From Macrophomina tecta (Eukaryota; Ascomycota; Dothideomycetes; Botryosphaeriales; Botryosphaeriaceae): a stretch of DNA of 64,000 bases. Where the stretch lies: contig JAKSGN010000023.1 in assembly GCA_024180945.1 (NCBI GenBank), positions 1,302,001 through 1,366,000 on the forward strand, written 5' to 3'. Under the pieces are notes generated by a model that searched no databases, was not told where the DNA came from, and saw only the letters and a list, made by a program, of their open reading frames with translations. Shown here one piece after another: positions 46,140-56,640 of this stretch. Each line of letters begins with the position of its first letter. Position 1 is the stretch's first letter. The position numbers and the translations under genes are program-made.

Positions 46140-46440
46140 CTTGGTCGGAAACCACACTCACTGTAGTGCAGCGTGCAGGCCCGAGAAGCATAACCCGTCT
46201 TTTCCCAAAATAGCGTATGCGATTTGTAGCGTCAGCGAACGGAATGCCGCTATCTTCCAATGCTCATTCAGCAGGTCCTGGAATGGGCCATCCCTTTCAT
46301 CACCCAACATTAGCTCCTGCCATAACAACGTCTCAGCGTCCTTGACCACCTCGCGCGCTATCTGCTGAAAGCGGTTGACGACGATCGGCTTGTAGTATAG
46401 ATAGAAGATCCTGCAGTCGCTCGACCCCTACGAATTTTCC
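46140..46440 (-). pseudogene. Decayed repetitive ORF (central part)
   Basis: The minus strand reads IVVNRFQQIAREVVKDAETL, LLWQELMLGDERDG, then a shifted tail. The style matches large multi-copy fungal ORFs of the type seen at 13960-14760. No start, no full domain, and stops on both sides. It lies just outside the TIR element at 46660. Confidence 0.45.
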
Positions 46441-46659
46441 AAGCTGCCCAAGCTGCCCGTGCTCAGCGCCAGATGTTTACCGTAGGCCAGCAAGCTCAGC
46501 GTCGTGCTGATTGGGCTGTAGCCGCTGTCGACTAGAAGAATCCCTGCGTTCCTTCCCAGCTAAGGGTAGCAGCGCCTTGGCGGCCAGTGCCCGGACGCAG
46601 TCGCGATGCTGGCCGGCATGTCATGTTCGTTGTGTATCGAGCACGGTCCTCATCCGACC

Positions 46660-46727
46660 GGGTTTTGCATATCATTAGCGACGGGGGGCCTAATCCCCAG
46701 ATTTTTCACGCGCGACCTCACCAAAAA
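46660..46727 (+). repeat. Left TIR of the 2.77-kb element
   Basis: Inverted match to 49363-49430. It includes an internal GGGGCC..TAATCCCC hairpin-like stretch. Confidence 0.88.
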
Positions 46728-46847
46728 TCGCGAGAACGCGCCCAAACGTCCTACCCACCCTAAATCGCCAAACTACGCGTTTTCTTTTCGTGCTTTCCGT
46801 GTTTCCTTATACAATTGGCCCAATTGGGTAATCCTCATGGTGTTGCA

Positions 46848-48820
46848 ATGCCGCCCCAGCGTCGCTCTCGTCGCCTGAACAACGCGGAGCTCATCCAAGA
46901 GGCTCTTACTGCCGTTTCGCGTCCTCAGGTGCCTTCTGAAGGTCTTATAGCTATCCCTATACCGTGTTAGCCTTATATTAACGTTATTTACTATAGCCAA
47001 TGCGCCTTTGAGTGCTGTTTCGGTTGCCATAGCCTCCGACGGCTGCGATGAGCCTATACCTGACGATTCTGACCCCAACCTCGATGAGGACACTCCTCTG
47101 CCCGCTGCTCCGCTTCCTGCGCTTGTAGAGACGCCGCTTGAGTCAGAGGAGCCGTCATCCGACATACGTAGCGGTGAGGCTGGCCTACCGTCGATTCCAA
47201 CGCCTGGCCGCTACTCTGCCAGGCCTCGTAGGCCCTCTGCGAAGGCTCGGGCGACGGCTTCCACGGCTCAGGCTGTGCCTTATACCCCTCCGAGGCCTAT
47301 AAGACGTCAGCGCCCTGCCAAATTGGCTGAACAACTGGCCCGTGAAAGAGCCCAGAGGTTGGCGAATAAGGCTCCAGCGTATAAGGTGTCTAGGAAGGCT
47401 CAGAAAGCGTCCTCTGGCCGCCATCGCGCGCCTACGCCGTCGGCTCGCTCGTCGTCACCCTTCCAAGGCTTCAGCGACCCGATTGAGACGTCTAACGACG
47501 CTCCCCCGTCCTCACCACCTATTATTACTGTCGAGTACGTTGTTGCTTTGCGAACGAGCGGCGCGAAGCCGTATTTGGAGGACGAGAGGCGTGATATGAG
47601 GATCATTTCCTTAGGCGGCGTTATGAACTGGCGCGAGGTCGATGACTGGGCTAATAGCGTCGTGAGTAGCCTCTCAACGAGTATTAGACGCTCTTTCGAG
47701 CGCTCTCAGCTCTGCGTTATCGTAAGCCATGATCGTTTGGCTCAGGCTGGCCGTCCTGCTGTAGATATTAGCTCTTGGCAGGACTTTGACAAAAGTAGAG
47801 GCGCTCATCGAACGTAATACCAAGGCTGGCAAGAAAGGTCATCAAATTGAAGTCGTCTGCTACGTGAGGCTGGCGCCAACGCCTCAAGAGATAGCTCAAG
47901 CAGCTAATCGAGTAGCGAATGAGCGAACGGCGGTAGCTTTGTTAGAAGACCCTGCGGCGGCGGCGTTAAATTAGCAAGTAGATCAAATGAGGGAGTTACT
48001 GACGTCTCTAAGTGGTGGAGAAGGAGGAGGCCGTGGCCGTGCAACGGCTACTACTACTCATCGTCAGCAGCTACCGGATCATATTATTACCGAACTCGCA
48101 AGCGGCAACGTTGGTGTCGTACTGACGACTCGTTGGCGCTGCCAACACCGCCAATGCCGTAATTATACTGGCACCTGCTATCATCCACAAGGTCAGGATG
48201 GCCCTCATAACCATATAAAGCTTGACAGCGCCCTCCTAAGTATGTGGGGTGACGCTATACGCAAAGAAGAGGCAACAATCGATAAATTACCGGGCAGTAT
48301 AGGTATACGAGCTATTAGAGCTCATAAGGCCTTAAGGAGGACTCGTCAACCGTATAAGCCACCTCTAGCAAGCGCTACACCCTTTATATCGCCTTTCTAG
48401 AACCCATGGACGCTTCAGCCACCGCCAGGCTATAGTGTAGCACCTCCACAGTCGTATTCAGCTTTTCCTGCGCCGCCTGCAGCGCCTACGGCAGTAACCC
48501 CTCATTATGAGCCTCTATTAAGCCCAATTAGGCTCGAGGAATTACCCTCTTAGTAGCTAGCCGGTTTCTTTACTTGGCTAGAGAGCCAGCCTTCGTTCAG
48601 AAGCTCAGATCTCTAGCGAGCACACCAAATTCTTATAGATAGCGAGTGGGATCTTAAAGGGCTAAGGAATAATATTTCTACAGTACAGTGGGCTAGTTGG
48701 GGCTTGCCTGAGGGCCTTCTTCAGCGCCTCAAACGTGAGGTGCGTCGCTATAGAGGCGTACGGCTCGCTACTACTACTCACCAACAGGAAGGGCAAGCAT
48801 GCGGCCACGAAAGATGGCCT
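46848..48820 (+). pseudogene. Passenger ORF of the TIR element, unknown protein
   Basis: Exon 1 46848-46941 begins MPPQRRSRRLNNAELIQEAL. A 55-nt intron (46942-46996) joins in frame to exon 2 at 46997. The protein, about 630 residues, has an acidic segment (PDDSDPNLDEDTP), a Pro/Ser/Arg-rich stretch, a globular part (NWREVDDWANSVVSSL, LCVIVSHDRL), a possible zinc cluster (WRCQHRQCRNYTGTCYHP) and a C-terminal helix pair (WDLKGLRNNISTVQWASWGL). One extra A at about 47792 shifts frame. TAG codons at 47972, near 48399, at 48550-48555 and near 48616 sit where CAG is plausible. RIP decay is likely. No family is recognised. Confidence 0.6.
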
Positions 48821-49252
48821 TCGTAATCAGGCAACGTTCTGCAGCCCTTCTACGAACGTAAGTACGACTCCAGCCGCGGCGATGAAGTGTACGCCAAAGA
48901 GTCGTAATATGCACGACAACACCACAAGTTTGCTCTATGTACCATGCCATTTCGTCAAGATAAGCCGTAGGATTCGAGTCTAGGAAGTTTAGAAGCACCT
49001 ATAGCTATTAGCTATATAAAATACGCAAGAGGGGGCTATTACATCTTCTTCATGAGCTGTGAGGGTTCTCTTCCGCCCATCAGGGCTAGTTGGTGCGTAC
49101 GGCTCGCCCCAAACACGTAGATTGCGCTTAATACGGTATACAGACGCTTTATGACACTTAGCAGCGTCTGCAATAGCGCCTGTATGCCATTGGGCGCGTA
49201 GGCAGTCGAGGATTGTAACGATTTGGTGCTCTTGGAGGCGAGGAGGTGCCAT
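48774..49252 (-). pseudogene. Tc1-mariner-type transposase, N-terminal part only
   Basis: From ATG 49252: MAPPRLQEHQIVTILDCLRA and IADAAKCHKASVYRIKRNL form a paired-like HTH. After a short gap (possibly a very small intron at about 49004-49029) comes LLNFLDSNPTAYLDEMAWYI, VHITTLWRTLHRRGWSR, the second HTH. This arrangement is standard for fungal Tc1/DDE_3 transposases. The text ends in consecutive stops near 48774 before any DDE block. It can bind ends in principle but cannot cut. Confidence 0.75.
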
Positions 49253-49362
49253 GAGTGCTGTTATGCTGTGCTACAACACCAGGGTGTTACCGTAAATGGA
49301 ATTTCACGAGGTAGTGAGGCGAAGAAGCACGAAGCAACGCGTTGTTTGGGCGATTTAGTGTG

Positions 49363-49430
49363 TTTTTGGTGAGGTCGCGCGCGAAAAATCTGGGGATTAG
49401 GCCCCCCGTCGCTAATGATATGCAAACCCC
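49363..49430 (-). repeat. Right TIR of the 2.77-kb element
   Basis: Inverted partner of 46660-46727. Confidence 0.88.
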
Positions 49431-49502
49431 AGGAACATCCCGAACGCGGCGACCCACTACCTCTAAGCCTCCGCATATTCATCAACACACAAGGGCATCA
49501 CC

Positions 49503-50445
49503 GTGGGGCAAGCCCTGAGATTTTGGTTCAACATTAAGCGGCCCTCTGACCTATTCGCTGCAGTCCTCTACCTGTCGCCGTTCCCGCCACTGATCGTAAT
49601 GGCCACGACCTACGACGTCGACTCGGGACCGGATAACATCTCCCACGGAAACGTCGACATGATCCTTGGTGTTCAAGCCCTGCAGGACTTTTGAGGCTTG
49701 ACACCTAACCCCGCTGCTATCGCGCGGGCCACAAATGCGGCAGGCGCCAGCGCCAAAGGCGTGTGGATAGCCACTGTTTTCGCTCCCCCTACTGCCTTGG
49801 CGGCGTGCAGCCCAGACGACATCTTCACGCCAGGGCTCAACAACCCAACGGCGGGAGTTCGAGCGTATCGCTTCGTTCTCTGCCAACGCTACCTTCCAAT
49901 GTTTGATAGCCTTAAGACTATGGCTATCTTCATTGACGGCGCGTGCTCCGACAACGGTGCCTCAGCCGCCGACGGCCGAATCCCGCGCGGTGGATTCGCT
50001 TTCATCTTCAAGCCCGGAGACGATGGAGTGATATCAGGCGCGCTGGAGCAGAGGGGTCCGGATGGTACCGAGTGTCCGCACACCAGCAACCGCGCGGAGC
50101 TGCGAGCCGCCATCGCAGCGCTAAGCTTTCGCTCGTGGTATGGCGAGGACTGGGAGCGCATCGTGCTCATTACCGACTCGGAGTACGTCGGCACACACGC
50201 AATGACACGGCTACGCACGTGGTCTGAGCGTGGCTGGACAACAAGCAGCGGCAAGCCGGTTAAGAACCAGGACCTCTTGGGGGCCCCCGAGCGATCGGAT
50301 TGGAGAGATGGTACTTCACGGCTGCGAAGTCTGCTTCTGGACTGTCCCAAGACGCTGGAATACGCTTGCTGACGCCGCGGCCAAGGCTGCGGTCAACAAA
50401 CCCCAGCAAAGAGAATATAATGATATCAAAGGCGTGCTAATGTAA
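49503..50445 (+). pseudogene. RNase H-like gene with a stop and a frameshift
   Basis: One frame runs 49503-50372 with a TGA at 49692-49694. From about 50285 the protein continues in another frame to 50445. All four RNase H acidic sites are visible across the two frames: AIFIDGACSDNGAS (Asp), SNRAELRAAIAAL (Glu), VLITDSEYVG (Asp), and RRWNTLADAAAKAA (Asp, shifted frame). The enzyme cuts RNA in RNA:DNA hybrids; stand-alone fungal relatives are common, often multi-copy. The TGA could come from CGA by C-to-T. It lies immediately right of the 2.77-kb element. The gene is broken in this copy unless the frameshift is a sequence error. Confidence 0.75.
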
Positions 50446-51896
50446 CATGTTGCTAGTAGACAAACTGGGATTATCAGGAAGGTGGTCGGGAAGGTTTGAA
50501 CGACGCGATGAGAGAGGATTGGAACTGGATTTCACTCAGCCGAATTTATCAAATGCGCCCAGCTTTCGAATATTCTCTGTGTGTTACAGCGGGCCTCCAA
50601 CACAATGATTCTATTATACGCACACCGGCTATCTGCAAGCCAGCTTTAAGCTGTAGAATTTGAGCATGTCGGTAAGCGTTAGGATAGACTTCCGTCTATT
50701 AACACAGAGGTGGGCTGTCTGGTTGCTTGCAGCATACATCACTCCTTCGCGTCGAACAACAAAGCAATTAGTCTATCAGAGTGTAGCGAATTCACGCGCT
50801 GCCATCGAACGCGAGAAACCCCGCAACGCCTACTGGCGGGCGCTCGCAGCTTACAGCGGCCCTTATCGTTTGCGCCACGGTAGGTGAACGGCAGTGCGGC
50901 ATCGGTTCCCCGGTCAACGATATAGTAGATAACAGCCATTTGCATGACTCGGTCTATCTTCCGCCGCCCAAGGAAGCCAAACGAGGATCTCGACGGTAAA
51001 GATTATTCAATCGGCTTGATGCACGTCAAATCGTTGCTAGACGGAGTCCTCTTCCAGAACTCCCTATTACAATCAGGCTAGCCCTGGCGCTCGACCTTTA
51101 CTGGGATGGCTAAGTGCTGGGTGGGAGGAACCAGCGCGAAAGCGTCTTAGAAAGACGTTAATCATTTAACTAGGAGCCATTATTAGCTGGCTATGGGTGA
51201 TGCGCGTTAATGAGAAGTGGAAAGGTATATACGCGTAATATAAATACATAGGCTGGCAAATTTTTTAGAATAATTATCTACAGTTCTCCCCTTTCATGAA
51301 GAGTATTATAGTGCATATTATTTACCGAAAGGGCCACCGATAATGATTTCTCGTTCGATTCGTAGCTATTCAATGAACTTAATATCTATACACGTGATAT
51401 AGACCTCTAGGGTTGTCCGCCTATTGCTGAAGTGTATTGCGAAACCCTAAACCTAGTACAGCGTATAGTCGGTGCCGGCAGCCAAGTTAGGCAATGGGAC
51501 TTCCATCCCGCACTAGAGAGCGGCATCTTCGGTCGCCGTGTGGGGCCGCTATGGTAGCAGCCAGCGCCTCTTCGACTCTTCGCTAGCGTTTATTTAATAG
51601 CACTTCGCGTCGTCAAATGATCCGCCTCTTAGTAGAACGCCCCTATTATCGCCACCGGTCTGATCTTCGCTCCGCCTGCCGCACACACCCATAAGAGTAT
51701 CGTCAGGATAAGGATCAGCGGTGCTATAGATCTAAACGTAACTAGACGATGTCCTGCTAGAGCTCTCGAGGAGCGTTATATAGCCGTTCTCTTGATACTT
51801 TAAAAGGACCTTACTGCTAGATTTTACTTATAATATAGGGTAGCCTTCGGTTTAATTTATAGTGCGTTGGGTTGGTTTATAGATCCGGTCCGTTAA
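50446..51896. other. Degenerate, gene-poor DNA
   Basis: Many TAG and TAA codons on both strands and TA-rich patches suggest old RIP-mutated repeat sequence, but no transposon family can be named. A plus fragment reading MIRLLVERPYYRHRSDLRS near 51617-51675 is unassigned. Confidence 0.4.
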
Positions 51897-52154
51897 GTAC
51901 AGCCACCTACAAGAAGTCAATGGCCACCTGGCTCGTGCGCCAACATCCTTCTTACATTCTCACGGCCAGTATGACATCAGAGGCACTTGTCGCCGTCTAA
52001 AAAACGCAGAGTATGTAATATATCTACATGCGATATAATATCGACCAATTTTGGGTAAATTAGAGTGCTTTCGGTGCTCTACTAAGTCCTGTATTTTGGG
52101 GACGATGTTGGCGCACTGACCAGGTGGCCATTGACTTTCTGTAGGTGGTTGTAC
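51897..52154. mobile_element. MITE of 258 bp
   Basis: Two inverted ends of about 53 bases: left 51897-51952 (GTACAGCCACCTACAAGAAG, core GGCCACCTGGCTCGTGCGCC) and right 52100-52154 as its reverse complement with about seven changes. The element has no coding capacity. A truncated copy at 40521 shows it is dispersed. The outer GTAC is palindromic, so the exact boundary and target duplication cannot be decided. Confidence 0.8.
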
Positions 52155-52988
52155 ATACATATCATCTGCTGCCCTGGTGCAATGAAGTCAGGGGAAGCGT
52201 AATGGCGATCGATTGGTACTTCAAGCGATACCGTAACTGCAAAGAAGTAGGTTGGATGCCGAAACAGGCACATTTTGGATAAGCATCGGGCAAGGTCGAT
52301 GGCGACGCGACTGAATTCGGTGACAAGTATGTATGTGAAATATGGGCATAAATATTTGAAAAAGTTTCAACAAGCCTAATTAAAATCTTCCCGTCCATCT
52401 CTACGTCCAAACCATGCCATTCGCCGTTTCCTCCTGACTAAGAACATTGTCGGCAACCCAGAAATGCACATAATGAAAATTGGTGGCCTGTAAAAACAAG
52501 ACGTTCTTTTTACTCTACTCAAAGGATTTGTAGCTTTCGCACTCTCCGGCGTTGTCCAAAACCGCGCACGGATATCTCCAGGTCTTGCGATGTGCATGTA
52601 GACGTTGGTGAGATTGAACTCGGTCGTGGGCGGCGTCATCTGAGCTATAGAGACGACCGGATGTTCGTGCGCATTGAAACGGCGGCAGCGGACGGTGGAC
52701 TGTTGTTTGCAAGCATCAGCCCAGCTTTTCTGATCACATGTATCTACATGGCACTAATTCAGGACAGGTTCCTGCGCGTCGTCTCCATAAGCGCAGCCGT
52801 CTGCTTTTCATCCTTCCTATGCGCTCTTCTATCTTAGCCTGCCTCTCAGACATCGCAAGCGAGCTGGACGGCCGTTAGATCTCCTCGTCTACTTATTGAA
52901 CAGAATGGGGAGAAGGTCTGATGATTAAACTATTGGACGGGGTAGCTTATTTCAGACTTATCTGACCAAAACACTATTGGTGTGACAG
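52155..52988. other. No confident gene
   Basis: Short overlapping frames at 52376-52837 on both strands, none with a known domain. Confidence 0.4.
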
Positions 52989-53603
52989 TCAGACTGTCTT
53001 TATTCTATCGGTTACTGTGTCTAGCGAAAACGTTTTTGGATGGAAAAATCGGTTGGCAATATACACCTTGGACTTTAATTTGAAGAGGCATCTTTTCCAT
53101 GTTCTGTTGTTCGATATGCCTTCTGTTCGTATATCTGTAGCTAGCTTTTTTCTTTTTTCACGGGCATCTCCACTCTTTCGGGATCTCCACGCCTGAACAA
53201 TTTTAGACAATTCATGATAGCAATATTGGGCTATAATGAGGCATGCGCGGGCCCACATGTGATGCTTGACTGTGGGAATGTGGTCGAGTTCGTGAGCCGA
53301 CTGGGGAGGACATTTAGCCACGAAAACCAAATCTTGCACTGGGAACCTAGAGAAACAAAAATTACGAAAACCTTGGACACAACGCTCGATACCTGTTGGA
53401 ACAAGTGATGTGACGGCTTGATCAATGATAAAAGAATCAATTGGTATGAGTTGGCATGGTGTTCGAGGAGGGCGGCCGTGGAGTGGCCTTTTATCCTCTC
53501 CTGAATAGACTATACTTGGCGAAAGTAAAATACACGTGATTGATCCAACAATACCCACCCTTTGTATTTCCCTATTTTCGCGTCTCTCATCTCCCTCGCT
53601 CAT
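52989..53603 (-). CDS. Hypothetical protein
   Basis: An open frame of 204 codons from ATG 53603 with no stop. It contains basic helices (RKSGDAREKRKKLATDIRTE) and a Cys-containing middle, and no domain I recognise. No intron signals or TATA box support it. It may be a chance frame, since it overlaps a low-GC region. Low confidence. Confidence 0.3.
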   Translation of the reverse strand: MSEGDERRENREIQRVGIVGSITCILLSPSIVYSGEDKRPLHGRPPRTPCQLIPIDSFIIDQAVTSLVPTGIERCVQGFRNFCFSRFPVQDLVFVAKCPPQSAHELDHIPTVKHHMWARACLIIAQYCYHELSKIVQAWRSRKSGDAREKRKKLATDIRTEGISNNRTWKRCLFKLKSKVYIANRFFHPKTFSLDTVTDRIKTV

Positions 53604-54352
53604 GTATCGAGCAAGCTGCGACGAAGAAACCAATGTAATACTCGAAGAATAAAGTGGAAGCTCAGTCCTTATCCTCTACCTTACCTGTCACCGAGGCTCC
53701 ATCCTAAACGAGGACGCCAAAAGGTATTCTACCGTTGCTGTCGGGAAGGACGCCCTGCAGAAGAACGCCCTGCAAGCCAGGGGGCAAAGGCAATGGGTGC
53801 TGTGTACAAGACGAGAGGGGGCAAGAGGAGGGTCCAAAGCGAATCCATTCCCAGGTGGCCTAGTAGGCAATCAATGTAGAAACAATAACAATCCAGGTAA
53901 CCGTAACCAAATAAAAATAAAACTACTCCCACACACCCCGTAAATTTGCCGCGAAGTTGTTCTTCTGTATCTTGTTGCCTGCCAAGAAAGATTTCTCATT
54001 CCTTTCCTTCTTAGCTTGCCCAGCCTACGCTCTGCCCCGCGACACCGTATGAACTAAACACCGTTTTATGTCACTGCTTCTCAAAATCCTTGCAACTGAG
54101 CTATCTCGTTCCAAGCGCAATGGAAACCGTGAAGGTAGAGTCACTGGGCTTGTTTTTACTTCTTAGTGACTGAAGATCGTGTTTCGGTAGCGCGAGATCG
54201 TAAGAGAAACATTTTTAAAATTACACAACAGACGGTATAAGTTAGTGCGCAACATCCTAGCCACTGGTCTTTAAGAATTGTACTGCGTAAGTCTCTAATA
54301 TTACTTCAAACGAGTAAATCCCAGCTGATTACAAGAGGGAACCACCAAGGCG

Positions 54353-54360
54353 TATAAAAA
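54353..54360 (+). promoter_or_regulatory. TATA box of the cyclin gene
   Basis: TATAAAAA lies 74 bases before the ATG at 54427, with a pyrimidine-rich stretch between them. Confidence 0.5.
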
Positions 54361-54426
54361 ATTCCCCTACCAAGCTCAGGCTCAGCTTCTCCCATTCCAG
54401 GCCTCAAGCAAAGAGCGCTTTCACCC

Positions 54427-55002
54427 ATGACTAAGCTAGCCAGAGAACGTCACGCGAACGTCCTCGCAAAGGTACGAATTCCGTTTCTTTCTTATTTTCT
54501 CGGTCTGAGCTAACGAGGGCAGAACTTCTTCCTGGTCTGGCTCTTTAAACCCCAGATCCTCGAACAACTTATAAGCGGCATACTAATCTTAGCCGACGGC
54601 GTGACTTTCCTGCCACAGAGGCTTAGCGACGTCGACCGGTGGATTTCGCGAATAGTGCAGACGCTGTGCATAACCCAAGACACAATTGCTCTTGCCCTAT
54701 TCTACATTTATAAGATGGCAAACTCGACGCAAGAGCCGGTCGACGATTTTGCTGCCTTTCGAGATACAACCTTGGCAAGCATAATCGTCGCGGAAAAGTA
54801 TCTTTATGATGCGCCGCACAGCAACAAAACGTGGGCAGCGGTGTCTGGGCTCTCTTTGACAAACATAAACACAATTGAGATTGAATTCCTTAAATGGATA
54901 GAATACCAGCTTATGGTATCTGAAAGGGATTGGAGGAAATGGCTTTCGATGCTCAGACAGCTGCAGCCAGTAGTCTACGCAGCGTTCTGCCCAACAAAAT
55001 AA
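54427..55002 (+). CDS. Short Pcl/Pho80-type cyclin
   Basis: Exon 1 54427-54471 and exon 2 54523-55002, in frame across a 51-nt intron (GTACGA..CAG with a CTAAC branch); 174 residues. The cyclin box covers most of exon 2: DTIALALFYIYKMAN (first helix with the LxALxYIxR-like pattern), TTLASIIVAEKYLYDAPHSNKTW (the conserved A-x-x-x-A-x-K-Y-x-x-D segment with N-K-x-W), VSGLSLTNINTIEIEFL, and WIEYQLMVSERDWRKWL. This order is that of fungal Pcl cyclins, which activate the Pho85-type kinase. It is shorter than typical Pcl proteins, lacking long N- and C-terminal tails, so it may be a minimal or specialised paralog. Confidence 0.82.
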
Positions 55003-56640
55003 CCGCTGAAGAATAAACGGTTGATTTCAAGATATCGCCGTCTTACACATGTTTCTGAATGCAGGCAATATCTTTACACCCGTTGCGTTGTACATACAAT
55101 GTGATTCAGAAAAGCAAATAATCCACAGCTTGCAAAAAAAAAAAACAAAAAAAACAAAAAAAAATAAAAAGAAATGAAAAACACCCCACGCCCTGCGTCC
55201 CTAAAAATCAAGGTGAGTCTCGAGTGTAGTTATGAAAGTCATCTTGTCGGCTTATGTGAGGACAGTCTTTTGTTGCAACCGTAACAGTATTAGCAGCTTT
55301 AGAAAGTGTGGGACAAAACAAAATAGCCGGGTGTCGTAATCTCAGCACATTATATCGTTCGACTCTGTCTTTTAATCAGAAACAGTTTAGCCACCGAAGC
55401 GACGATATTTTAAGAACTCGAGAGGATGGATGATGCCGTTGATACCGCTCGTGATCTCAATCGGTGCCTTTATCATCTTGCTTCTTAAATATATCCTCGA
55501 CAAGAACAAGATATGGACTGAGTGAGTTTCTTAAGCTGGTAGTGCTGCCTTGTCCTGGAATTGCAGGATTCATCAAATTTCCTAGCGTTGTTCTGCTAGG
55601 CTTGCCTGCGCAGCGATCCAGGTTATCTCTATGCTGATCGTCCAGGATAATCATGTTTCGAGCCAGAGTATCTCTTGAGTCCTCTGTGAACTAAAGGCTT
55701 AAATTTATTCTCGGAAAGGAAGGAGGTCTTCCTCTGCCTCGGGAAACTGCCAGGACACCACAGCCCTGTCTGGCCCTGCGGCTGGCGAAAGCAAACCCGA
55801 AAGCAAATCCTGCTATTCTCCTCAATCTTTCAGCCTGGGCAGAGCTCAGGTGCATTAAGACCAAGGACTACAAACCGTTCTACACTAAACAAAAAATGTG
55901 TCAATGCTACCATGAATTCGTTCCTAAGCCTTGGGGCCCCCATACAGTTCAGCATTGGCATTGAAATACACCGAGAGAGCTTTTAGGGCCCAAAATTGGC
56001 GTCGAATATTTAAAAAAAAAATGATAAAACCCGGGGCACTAACTGGAAGCCTAAGGAGTGCCGGAGCAGTCCCTACTGTTAAGAAGGAAATCAAATTAAA
56101 TGACACGCTATAGAGGCGGCGAGCCAGGGAGGAAGGGAGGGCCTTATCCGAGCCAATGTGGTTTCTCATCTTCCAAATGCAATCAGGTAGCCTCTGGCAT
56201 GGGTCCCAAAGGGATCTATACGGAGACAGATTAATTTATCTATTTACCTATGGGAATGACGGTGATTGTAGTGATCTGGGTAAAAACTAAAAAAAAAAAA
56301 AAAAAATTCTCCTGGTCGTTTTTTTTCAAAAGAGGAAACACCACAATGAACATAAATTACTAACTAACTAGTTATTATGTTCTACAATTTCAATCAGAAT
56401 CGTTGACATCGAATTTTAGTTTAAGCAGCCATACAATAAATTCCTTCTTTTTTCTCTTTTTTTTTTTTTTAAAAAAAAAACCCTTTAACATGAATTGCAG
56501 ATGGGATGGCTATCGTGTTAATATATAATAGAAAAGGGCCAGCCTCATAAATTGGCCACGATAAAATTGGCTTGTCCATTCACTGGGATTCACGTTGGCC
56601 TCTAAGATTTTCAGCAAATCACGAATCTTCCTCGACTAGA
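55003..56640. other. AT-rich intergenic region with A/T tracts
   Basis: A-rich stretches at 55134-55175, 56289-56306 and 56456-56480. No coding frame with domain support. Confidence 0.5.

Larger units (their letters stand above)
46660..49430. mobile_element. 2.77-kb TIR element with passenger gene and truncated Tc1-type transposase
   Basis: Bounded by 68-bp inverted repeats (46660-46727 and 49363-49430) with only about four differences. The core TATCATTAGCGACGGGGGGC is identical at both ends. Inside are two opposed genes: an unclassified passenger ORF on plus (46848-48820) and an N-terminal Tc1-like transposase fragment on minus (49252-48774). The transposase starts 178 bases inside the right end, as in an autonomous Tc1-mariner element. 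Its catalytic domain is absent, and the passenger's 3' end occupies the space where it should be. No clear target duplication is seen. It is either a composite non-autonomous element or a new element type. Confidence 0.8.

Noticed and set aside
45742..46368. Long frames on both strands through the GT repeat
   Set aside because: They cross a (GT)n tract and a T18 run and have no domain content outside the decayed repeat ORF.
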